A stretch of DNA of 13,017 bases from Baffinella frigidus (taxonomy: Eukaryota; Cryptophyceae; Cryptomonadales; Baffinellaceae), in contig MU646384.1 in assembly GCA_026770585.1 (NCBI GenBank), positions 912,529-925,545 of the forward strand, in the 5' to 3' direction. Position 1 is the stretch's first letter, and each line of letters starts with the position of its first letter. The notes beneath the pieces are model-generated. The model was given only the letters and a program-made list of their open reading frames with translations. It had not been told where the DNA came from and ran no database searches. Below are positions 1 to 7,300 of the stretch, piece after piece. The translations under genes were made by a program, and so were the position numbers.

Positions 1-345
1 GTTCGGTGTTAGGGGGTAAGGGTTTTATGGGTTAGGGAATGGTGTTAGGGGTTAGGGGTTAGGGGTTAGGGGTTAGGGGTTAGGGGTTAGGGGTGAGGGG
101 TTAGGGTGAGGGGTTAGGGGTTAGGTGTCAGGGGTTGGGGGTGAGGGGTTAGGAGTTAGGGTTTAGGGTTTAGGGTTTAGGGGTTAGGGGTTAGGGGTTA
201 GGGGTTAGAGGATAGGGGTTAGGGGTTAGGTGACAGGGGTTAGGGCTTAGGAGTGAGAGGCGATGGGTGAGGGGTGAGGGATCAGGGCTCAGGGCTCGGA
301 GGTCAAGGGCTCGGATTCCAGGGTTTTGGGCCCAAGTGTTAGGTG
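1..345 (+). repeat. telomere-like array, TTAGGGG-type 7-mer
   Basis: From about 40 to 255 the + strand is mostly TTAGGGG repeated in 7-bp steps, with variants such as TTAGGGT, TGAGGGG and TTTAGGG; it decays into irregular GGG-rich words up to about 345. It lies just downstream of the 5' splice site at 405-404 of the minus-strand pseudouridine synthase, so it is read here as intronic. Whether the gene resumes to the left cannot be seen. Confidence 0.85.
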
Positions 346-405
346 TAGGGTTTTGGGTCTAGAGGCCAGGGTTGGTGGTAGGCGGGTCCTGCGGGGACTC
401 TGAAC

Positions 406-696
406 CTGGAGGCCCTCGGTCTCCTTGTCGAGGCGGTGGACGAGCATGGGGCGCCAGAGCATGCCCACCGAGCCTTCCGGCGCGCCCTGGACCCAGTAGG
501 GCACGCAGAAGCGCATCGTCATGTTCCCGTCCATCCCGCCCGGGCTCGGGTGCGAGCACACGCCGCGCGGCTTGTGCACGATCGCCATGGAGTCGTCCTC
601 GTACACGATCGCGATGTTGAATGGCGCCGTGCCTGCCGGCTGGTACGGGGACGTCGTGCGCGCCTGCAGCGAGATCCGGTCGATTCCGGGCCGCAC
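406..696 (-). CDS. exon: catalytic domain start of the pseudouridine synthase
   Basis: 291 nt, 97 codons, phase 0 at both ends. The acceptor is CCCCCAG at 697-699 and the donor is CAG|GTTCAG with GT at 405-404. It carries the KPRG strand-turn and the HRLDKET catalytic motif. Open translation continues past the donor into low-complexity sequence derived from CCCTAA repeats, which supports ending the exon at 406. Confidence 0.8.
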
Positions 697-979
697 CTGG
701 GGGTGTCTTTCGGGTTTGCCTTTCGGGTTTGCGGCTTCGGGATTGTTTTTGGGTTTGGAGTTTTGGATGTTGGGTTTAGACGAGAGATAGGTTGGTGGGG
801 CGGGGCAGGAGGGTGCTAGCGAGGCCGGGGACACACCATCGTCTCCAGCGTGCACCGCTTCCCCTCAACAACAACCATGCCCTTGCGGATGTTCTTCTTG
901 GCGCTCGTCGAGGAGGGGAAGCGATCGGGATCGAGCTTCTGCAGCCACACGTCCAGCCGCACGGCTTCCTTCGTGGCGC
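406..979 (-). CDS. RluA-family RNA pseudouridine synthase with S4 domain (two exons, partial gene)
   Basis: Two exons, 979-837 and 696-406, joined by a 140-nt intron; the C-terminal half lies beyond the left edge. RluA enzymes isomerise uridine to pseudouridine in rRNA or tRNA. The first exon encodes an S4 RNA-binding module: it starts VRLDVWLQKL, continues SAKKNIRKGMVVVEGKR and, only after splicing, closes with the expected MVRPGIDRI. The second exon has the catalytic-domain start IVYEDDSMAIVHKPRGV, matching the family pattern of an acidic turn followed by KPxG. It also has the active-site motif HRLDKETEGL; the Asp of HRLD is the catalytic residue in this family, and family members usually have TSGL where this has TEGL. 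The 5' end is uncertain: an acceptor at 980-982 fits, but the frame is open back to 1154. Family call is firm; organelle and RNA target are unknown. Confidence 0.85.
697..836 (-). other. 140-nt intron inside the S4 domain, rich in telomere-like repeat
   Basis: GTGTGT to CAG, phase 0. Removing it restores the S4 ending MVRPGIDRI. From about 703 to 782 the + strand is a degenerate series of GGGTTT-type words, so the transcript reads AACCC repeatedly. This sequence fills more than half of the intron. Confidence 0.8.
837..979 (-). CDS. exon: S4 RNA-binding domain of the pseudouridine synthase
   Basis: 143 nt, read as 2 nt plus 47 codons after a GGCAG acceptor. It ends at ATG with donor GTGTGT (836-831), phase 0. 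The S4 fold signature is Arg-Leu-Asp near the start and a basic Lys-Lys-x-Ile-Arg-Lys-Gly helix end followed by a Val-rich strand. The upstream boundary is the weak point. Confidence 0.7.
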
Positions 980-1582
980 CTGCCCGCCCGCCCGCGAGCA
1001 TCAGCCACACCGCTTCACACCTCCTGGCAAGTACCGCCAGGCGTCGGGGGTTCCTGGAAATGTTCTGGAGCCCGGGGGAATCCGAGCTGCTCCAGGCCAA
1101 ATGCTGGGAGTCTGATGTGCTGTCAAGTGACTTTGAGGACGATGCGGCGGGCATCTGAGCAGCGCCTCGAGGCGAGAGCTTCTCATACGCTCATGGAAGC
1201 ATTCTGGCAGTAGAGGTGTATAGTGGTGTGTTGGTTTTAATCAAGGTCTCTTGGAAACCCAGAGGAGAACCGCGCAGCCGCGTTTCTTGCCAGTTCCATC
1301 CAGGCCTGGGACCGAGTCGTCTCGAGCAAGCCAAGACCGCGCCAGTCACTCGAGAATTCATGGAAATCTTGTGCATGCGGGCGGTGACGTGACTGACCGC
1401 GTGGTTTGGGCAGGTCAAACAACGCCTCCTAGCGTGGGAATGCATCGTGGCCTGGCTATGTGACGATGCGGGGATACGAGCGGGGAAGGGTGGGAGCACC
1501 TGGGTCGACTTTGCCATCTGCCGCCGGGATCCGGTATGGATACTCGTGTATGATTGTGTACCCCGGTCGCAGCCCCTCCCTG
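980..1582. other. region between S4 exon and TGTAGGG array, no confident exon
   Basis: About 600 bases upstream of the S4 exon. The minus strand is open at 816-1154 and 1191-1517, but the translations lack recognisable domains or clear splice pairs. If the leader ORF at 1711-1959 belongs to the pseudouridine synthase, one or more short exons must lie here, because the phases of the leader donor and the S4 acceptor do not match directly. Confidence 0.4.
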
Positions 1583-1710
1583 GTTTGGGGTTCAGGGTTT
1601 AGGGTGTAGGTTGTAGGGTGTAGGGTGTAGGGTGTAGGGTGTAGGGTGTAGGGTGTAGGGTTTATGGTGTAGAGTTCAGGGTTCAGGGTGTAGGGGTTAG
1701 GGTTTATGGG
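1583..1710 (+). repeat. telomere-like array, TGTAGGG-type 7-mer
   Basis: The + strand carries about eight consecutive TGTAGGG units near 1610-1665, flanked by TTTAGGG, TTCAGGG and TTTATGG variants. The unit length is still 7 bp, so this looks like a one-base variant of TTTAGGG that was amplified locally. It abuts the 3' end of the leader-like ORF at 1711. Confidence 0.9.
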
Positions 1711-1959
1711 TTACATGAACTCCACATCGCCCTCAGGCGGCGGATCCTTCATGATATTCGCAGCCCACGCTTTGATCCTCTCAGCCGATCCCCGGATTCG
1801 CATGCACAGCCCCCCGGCCCCGGGGCCGCGCAGTGCCTGTCTACCCCTCGGGCAGGGGCTCGGGAGCTGGGACGACGGGGACGCGAGGATAAATGTCTCA
1901 GACCGGGTTGCAAGGAGGGTAGTGGCCAGGATGCACAGCAGGCCTGCTGCCAACCGCAT
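1711..1959 (-). CDS. leader-like ORF or first exon with N-terminal signal peptide
   Basis: An 82-codon ORF starting MRLAAGLLCILATTLLATRS. It has a short basic start and a strongly hydrophobic stretch, as in an ER signal peptide. It is followed by a segment with no acidic residues for about 45 positions, rich in Ser, Pro, Arg and Gly, as in plastid transit peptides. It stops at TAA just before a telomere-like array, but a possible donor (GTAACC, phase 2) overlaps the stop. It may therefore be the 5' exon of the minus-strand pseudouridine synthase, giving a bipartite plastid-targeting leader. That link is inference: direct joining to the S4 exon is out of phase. It could also be a small secreted protein or chance. 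Confidence 0.35.
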   Translation of the reverse strand: MRLAAGLLCILATTLLATRSETFILASPSSQLPSPCPRGRQALRGPGAGGLCMRIRGSAERIKAWAANIMKDPPPEGDVEFM

Positions 1960-2350
1960 CACTCCATCATCCAACCCACGCCAGACCAGACTGCAGAGAT
2001 GTGTCTCGTTAGGAGAGCGCAGCTGGGTTCCACAGTAGGAAAAAGAACGCAAGACCCCACCCAGGATCCTCAGCTCAGATACGTCTCGCTAGGAGAGCGC
2101 AGCTGGCTTCCCCGAGCACGCGGGAGAACGCGCCGATCCCAAGCTCGAGCGTCGGAGTTCCCCGTGTTTTTTCTTGCGCAACGGCTGGGATAGGACCCGT
2201 GAGGGTCACCCGTGAGTGTGTGACTGTGGGAGGGGGCAAAAGGGCCTTCTGTCGACAGGATCGAGGCTCTGTGTCGCTGCACAACCCGGCGGACTTGACT
2301 GTGCTTGCTGCCGCTTCAGCCTTCATCCCCCGCCTGCCAACGAAACCCCG
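1960..2350. promoter_or_regulatory. putative divergent intergenic/promoter region
   Basis: This lies between the minus-strand leader-like ORF and the plus-strand gene starting at 2351. No convincing exon is visible. It contains the 80-bp-spaced direct repeat at 1994-2031 and 2074-2111. No TATA element is clear. Calling it a promoter rests only on the divergent arrangement. Confidence 0.35.
1994..2111. repeat. two direct repeats spaced exactly 80 bp
   Basis: Copies at 1994-2031 and 2074-2111 share the core TAGGAGAGCGCAGCTGG. Across the inner 29 bp (2003-2031 and 2083-2111) I count two differences. No such copy is seen elsewhere in the window. Confidence 0.8.
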
Positions 2351-2695
2351 ATGAGCCGTGTCGGGGACCTGCTGACGGTGAGGCCGGCGCTCAGCGAAGA
2401 GGATGACGCGCTCGCGCCCTACATCCCAAAGCTGGGGCAGGACCTTCACAACTCGTGGGGGCGTGGCAACGTGCGGGCTGCAGCGCGCCAGATTCAGGCC
2501 GGGCGAGCAGGGCAGACCAGCTCGACGGAAGTGGGAGCCTTTGAGCAGGAGCACCACCGGCCGCGGCAGACGCTGGGGGTGACCTGCCTGGATCTGCGTA
2601 TACGCAAGCAGAAGATGCTGCGCTTTTCAGAGACCGACGTCAAGCCGCACAACCCGCTTGTCAATTCGTTCCGCGTGGACATCTCGGACCCCCAG
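2351..2695 (+). CDS. exon 1 of the plus-strand uncharacterised gene
   Basis: 345 nt, 115 codons. The ATG follows AACCCCG, a context with G at +4 absent. The protein is charged, with no known motif, and ends FRVDISDPQ. Donor GT is at 2696-2697. The frame stays open upstream to 2216 and downstream to 2848, so both ends depend on the splice and start calls. Confidence 0.5.
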
Positions 2696-3767
2696 GTCAT
2701 CTTGCCAGCCGCCCCACGGATGCCTCGTCTCCTCTCGCCCGCCAAGAGAATATGCCTGACCATGTCTCTCAGTGAGACCGTAGGGAGGGCTGACTTCTTC
2801 ATTTGGAGGTCTACTGTGCCTCGCGCGACCTGTGGCGGCGGTGGCTGACGCGTGAAGTGGGGTCGCGAGCAGGAGAGATGGCACGTCCCACCGGCCGAGA
2901 AGTCTGTTCCTCTGTTGATGCCCTGGGGGACCACCGCGACCAGCCGACGCTTCACTGACTCAAGTACAGCCCCTTCCTCTTTCAACGTCTCCTTCCTCTC
3001 CCAGCTTCCTCCGTGTGTCACTGAGGGATGCAGCATGGATGCGCTCCTGTGCACGTCAAGTGCAAAGCGGGGCCTGACCAGGTCCTGACGGCTGTGCGGG
3101 GTGGTGCGCAGCGCGGCTGGCGGGCGACTTTGGGAGAGGAGACCGCGTGAAACAGATGGACTGGATTTCGTTCAGCCAGCGGAACCACCGGAGCTCGATG
3201 CGCGGTCAGGCGTTCGAGACCGAGTACGTGGGCGCGCGCGTCGACGTTGGACCGGACGGCACGGTCTACACGGCCGGGGAGACCCAGCGCCCCCTCAACA
3301 GCACCATCGCTGCTCTCGCGAGGAGCAGGAGGGCGGGGGGCGGCGCGTTGGCGCCCGCCACGCAGGAGAGGGGAGACGCCCGGGAGAGCGTGGCCTTCGA
3401 GAGCGACGCGGGGCTGGGGCGCGCGTCGCAACGCAGCCCTTCCTTCCAGAGAACAGTGATGTCGCCGCACAGCCCCGTGGTGTCGCAGGCGCGCAGCGGG
3501 TCGCCGGGGTGGCGCGGCGGGTCGCCAGAGGGCCGGCGCAGCCTCCACTCGTCGCGGTCCACCGTGCTCCAACCTGCGGCATCCTTCGGCCTCCGGGGGG
3601 AGGAACCCATGGGGGTGCGCAAGCGCGGTGTGTACTCGCCGAACATGGGCAACGGGGCCAGCGTGCCCAAGGCGCTGTGGGTTGACAGGATGCGCACGGC
3701 GGGCGGCAGTCGCCTCGTCAATCCTCCCCCGCCCAGCCTCATTCCCTGGAAGAACGATTACCACTAA
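2351..3767 (+). CDS. uncharacterised protein, probably two exons
   Basis: Exon 1 (2351-2695) starts MSRVGDLLTVRPALSEEDDA and ends at CAG|GTCATC, phase 0. Exon 2 probably runs 3156-3767 (acceptor AAACAG, phase 0) and ends PWKNDYH with TAA. Together they give 318 codons. The first part is charged and hydrophilic. The second holds one ordered-looking stretch (ETEYVGARVDVGPDGTVYTA) and then a basic, Ser/Gly/Pro/Arg-rich tail of about 130 residues with repeated S-P pairs, likely disordered and perhaps phosphorylated. There is no signal peptide, membrane segment or domain that I recognise. The acceptor at 3155 has a poor pyrimidine tract, and the frame is open back to 3078, so exon 2 could begin earlier (for instance after CCAG at 3080) or be a separate gene starting at 3156. 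It converges on the coiled-coil gene. Confidence 0.5.
2696..3155 (+). other. putative 460-nt intron
   Basis: GTCATC to AAACAG. Unlike introns of the minus-strand genes it has no telomere-like repeat. A pyrimidine-rich patch ending in CCCAG at 3003 is a second possible acceptor, but the frame behind it soon meets stops. Confidence 0.4.
3156..3767 (+). CDS. terminal exon of the plus-strand uncharacterised gene
   Basis: 612 nt including TAA. The long open frame has biased composition: Ser-, Arg- and Gly-rich, with several SP sites between about residues 85 and 130 of the exon. The C-terminus is PPPPSLIPWKNDYH. The antisense frames here are also long, as expected in GC-rich DNA. I prefer this frame because its amino-acid use is balanced, with VGPDGTVYTAGE near the start, and it ends next to an AATAAA. 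Confidence 0.6.
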   Translation: MDWISFSQRNHRSSMRGQAFETEYVGARVDVGPDGTVYTAGETQRPLNSTIAALARSRRAGGGALAPATQERGDARESVAFESDAGLGRASQRSPSFQRTVMSPHSPVVSQARSGSPGWRGGSPEGRRSLHSSRSTVLQPAASFGLRGEEPMGVRKRGVYSPNMGNGASVPKALWVDRMRTAGGSRLVNPPPPSLIPWKNDYH

Positions 3768-3775
3768 GCCTTAAG

Positions 3776-3806
3776 GTGTAGGGTGTAGGGTGTGGGGTTT
3801 AGGTTT
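3776..3806 (+). repeat. short TGTAGGG/TTTAGG island in the 3' UTR
   Basis: Three to four TGTAGGG-like units begin 9 nt after the TAA of the plus-strand gene and end just before AATAAA. Here the G-rich strand is the sense strand of the transcript, unlike in the introns of the minus-strand genes. Confidence 0.85.
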
Positions 3807-3812
3807 GATAGC

Positions 3813-3818
3813 AATAAA
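3813..3818 (+). terminator. AATAAA polyadenylation signal candidate
   Basis: Canonical hexamer 46 nt after the stop of the plus-strand gene. The position fits a 3' UTR end, but not all algae use AATAAA. Confidence 0.45.
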
Positions 3819-4176
3819 GGTCAGCTCTGGGCGCCACTGTGTCTCACTACCGCAGCACCAGGAAAGCGCTCTCAGCAGTCGCGAGGAGGGTGTGAGGTGC
3901 ACACGGCCGCCACCTGGCTAGCCTCCATGAACCACATCGCTCTCTTTCTCTCTCTCACGATTCTGCACGTAAGACCGCAGAGTCTCGCGGTGTTGAAAGC
4001 CAGATTGTATGGTGATTCATAGTGACAGGGCCTGAAATTAGATGTATAAAGCAACTCCTGCTGGCAAAGCTTTTAGAAGATGGGGACAGCCTGACCAACG
4101 ACGGTCCAGAGGTGTTGGCCAGCAGAGCCTTGTGATTGGTCAATCACGCCTTGATGGACTCTGATGCAACACTCTT
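3819..4176. other. intergenic region between convergent genes
   Basis: About 360 bases between the plus-strand AATAAA and the minus-strand stop. Short pyrimidine-rich stretches occur around 3940-3960. No exon, repeat or minus-strand AATAAA is visible. Confidence 0.5.
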
Positions 4177-4337
4177 TCAGGAAATAGGTACAGTGTAGAC
4201 TGCTCCGTAGTTGGCCGGAGTAGGAATAGGCCCCGTGCGGAAACCTCTTGCTCGTGCCTCTACTGGCAAACGCGCTGTGTCTCGATTTTCATGATGCCCC
4301 TGGGCGTCAGAAGATCCTTCCTGGGAAGGCTTTCTAG
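4177..4337 (-). CDS. coiled-coil gene terminal exon 19
   Basis: 161 nt including TGA. Acceptor ATCCACAG with a 2-nt overhang matching the phase 1 donor of exon 18. It reads RKPSQEGSSDAQGHHENRDT onward to TPANYGAVYTVPIS. Hydrophilic tail with no motif recognised. Confidence 0.6.
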
Positions 4338-7300
4338 CTGTGGATGGGAACCATGAAGGTTTCCTGAGTAGTATCTCCCAAAAAGTCTGTCCCAATCGCA
4401 CACCAAATACCCCTGCCCTGTCCAACCGACGAGCCACCCCCACCCCACACACAGATGCCGAGGCCGGAACACGTGCAGGTCGCTCGCCACGCACGTGCAC
4501 CCACGCATACACGCACACAGCTGTACTGACTGCCCATCATGTCTAGAAAGAGGGCGACACTCTGCTAGACGCGGCCCGCGACACCCCTGGGTGCCTGCCG
4601 TGCCACCCCGCCTCTGTTGTGATACCCAGCGTGCAAGAGCGTGCAGGAGTGCTGCCAAGCGCCCGCGCCTCACCACTTACCGAAATCAATGCTCCCAATG
4701 CTTCCCGCGAAGCGATCGAGCGCAGAAAACAAGCCCTCCTCCTGCGCGGGAGCATCCCTGATGGGATGCTGCTGCGGCGGGTCTTGCACGCGCGGGTTGG
4801 TCTTGCGGTTCCTCCCGGCATTCTCGAGAGTCCCATCGCGCACCAGCTCCTCCTCCATGCGAAACACCACGCTCTTGCTCCTCTCCCCGCCCTTGTTGGA
4901 ATCGCGCGCCCCCCCCGCCCCGATGCTGCCCCCCGGCGCGACGCTGGGCGCCCTCCCCCTGTCTCGACTGTCGCGAGAGAGCGACTGCCGCGCATGCGCA
5001 CCGTTGGGCCGCCCCAACTCCTCCCACCCCCCGGTGTGCGGGTCGAGGAACCCGCCACTCCAGGACGGCGTCTCCCCGTGCGCCCACACGATCGCCTCTC
5101 CGCTCGATGACCGAAGGGTGCTGGACGTGACCGGCCGCCGAGGGTTGCCTCCTCCGGCCGAGTCTCTCGCCTGCCATCCGGTAGAGTTTCTCGGGTGGGC
5201 GGCGGAGAGGGGGCGGCTTGCTCCGCCGGTCCACTGGGTGGAGAGCACGGTGAGGAGCTCCTTCTTGCTCCGCGCCTCGCGCTGCTCAGCCTGCAGGCGA
5301 GCCGCCACGCCAGTCAGCCACGTCACCCCACCCCACCACTTCAAAATGCGCCTGCAGAAATCCCTGTTGATCTCTGCATGAATCAACAGCTCGTGACCCC
5401 AGAAGAGTAGGAGCGACCGGCGGAGGAGCATCTGGGCACTAGTAATTGGGAAATGCTCGCGCGCGAGGACGTGGTCGGCCACCAGAGCGGGGGTTCCGAA
5501 GACAGTGGGGGTGATTTCATCAAGAAGCGGTGCTTAATAACGGAAGTTTCCTCGGGGGAATAGGACCTTGGCGGCGTTGGCGTTGGCGATATCAGGGTGT
5601 TTAGTTTTCAGGTTCAGGGTTTGAGGTTCCGTGTCGAGGGACTAGAGTAGAGGATACCTTGACAGCCTCCTCCTTGGCGTGCCCCGCGAGTTTCTGAAGG
5701 TACTGATTCATCCTCCCCTCTGACTCCTGCGCCACGCCATCTCTCTCCGATCAGCCAGGCCAACCACAGCAACTCACCGCCACGGGAATCCTCACATTCA
5801 GTAGCGATGCAACCCACGCGAGGGAGCGCGGCCCGCACACGACAACGTGACGCCGCACCAACCATGACCCCTCCCATCGAGGCCGCATGCAGCGGATCAC
5901 ACACCGCACCACCGGCGACACTCATCCCTCACCCACGGTCAGACCCCCCCCCCCGCGGGGGTCGAAGCCTTGACCATTCACACCTCTTCACCCTGCAGCA
6001 TCTGGTAAGAAGGCAGGGGGGACGGTACCGCGTGCTCGTGGGTGCGCGTGGCGAGGCTCTCGAGCTCAGCAAGTTCCCGTGCCTGGGCGTTGAGCGCATC
6101 GCGCAGCCGTCCGGAATCCTTCTCTGCTCGCTCCACCTGCGAGACGTCTCTTCATTCAGATGCTGCCGCCCAACGAAACTCGAATTAAGCCCCGCGTGCG
6201 AAACGCGCCCCACGTACCAATCGCACGTGGGGCTTCACGAATTGAGCCCCACGTGCGAAACGGGGCGGGTGACATCGCGGCGCGGCGGGTCCGTCCTTGC
6301 CTTACCGCGCCCCCCGACGAGGCAGTGCGCATGCCCTCCCCCACCGCGGCTCATTCGGCACCGGCATGGGGGAGGTGGAGGGGGTGGCGGGGCTTGGGTG
6401 CGATAGGCGGGGGTGTTGTCGGGTTGGGGCGACCTGGGAGCGAGCGGAGTCGCGTTCGAGGACGAGGGCGTTGCGCGCATGGTCGGCCGCGCGCCGCGTC
6501 GCCTCGGCATCCGCCGCGCCCTTCCTGAGCCCCGACACCAGGTCCGCGTTGGCCTTCTCTAGCGCGCCCACGCGCGCCGCGAGGGATTGGCACTCGCGCT
6601 CGCGCTGCACAAGCACCGCGCGCTGCTCGCGCAAGTTGTTCTCCAACGACGCGACGCTCGCGCCCGCCATGTCAACCACATCCTGGCTCTGCGCCATTCG
6701 CCCCGTGAGCCCGTCCCGCTCCGCGAGCGCCCCAGCGAGGCGCGAGTCCATCCCGGCGAGCCTGCTCTGCGCCTCGGCCGCGCTCGCCTGCGCCAACTCT
6801 AGCTGCTTCCGCACCTGCACCACACGCCCCCCCCCGCGTCACCGCAACGCCTCCTGCCTCTCCTGCGATCACGACAGCCGCAGGGACACCAAGCAAGTCT
6901 TGATGCAGGCTATCTGGAACGGGACCTCCTCACACGGAGAGAGGTACACGCGGCGAGGGGGGGGGCGGACCAGCATGGCCTCCTCCTCGAGGACGGCGGC
7001 GGTATGCTGGGAGCGATCCGCGCGCGCGTGCGAAGCAGCCTCTGCCTCGGTCGCGCGCCGCAGCGCGAGCGCGCCTTGGTCCACCTGCAGCGCCCGCTCG
7101 CGCAGCTCCTCCTCGAGGTTCGCGACGGTGTCGTTTGCTGCCAGGAGCTGCGGTCGCAGGGATGCGACCTCCGCACGCAACGCCGCTGCTCAACCCGCCG
7201 CACCACTGCTCAGCCGCACGAACACCCCCCCGCACACCCCGCAACAAAGCTGCTCAGCCACACGCGCCAGCGACCCCCCGCGTCATTTCAAACCCCATGG

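Noticed and set aside
1-345. A true chromosome end
   Set aside because: The repeat is degenerate, decays into gene sequence, and follows a 5' splice site of a gene still lacking its C-terminal half. The G-rich strand also runs toward the interior rather than the left end.
3018-3764. Long minus-strand frames opposite the plus-strand terminal exon
   Set aside because: Composition is dominated by Arg, Ala, His and Pro as in shadow frames, with no domain. The plus frame ends next to an AATAAA.
4670-4680. Apparent stop of exon 18 as the end of the coiled-coil gene
   Set aside because: A full-consensus donor GGTAAGT precedes it, and a phase-matched terminal exon with an acceptor follows at 4337.
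5294-5482. Upstream extension of exon 18 (ADHVLAREHFPITSAQ onward)
   Set aside because: The phase-matched acceptor at 5291 continues the helix from exon 17. The extension is hydrophobic and Trp-rich, unlike the rest of the protein. Not fully excluded.
5559-5585. Small exon reading DIANANAAK before a GTCCTA donor
   Set aside because: No acceptor AG lies at a workable distance upstream, given the short gap to exon 17.
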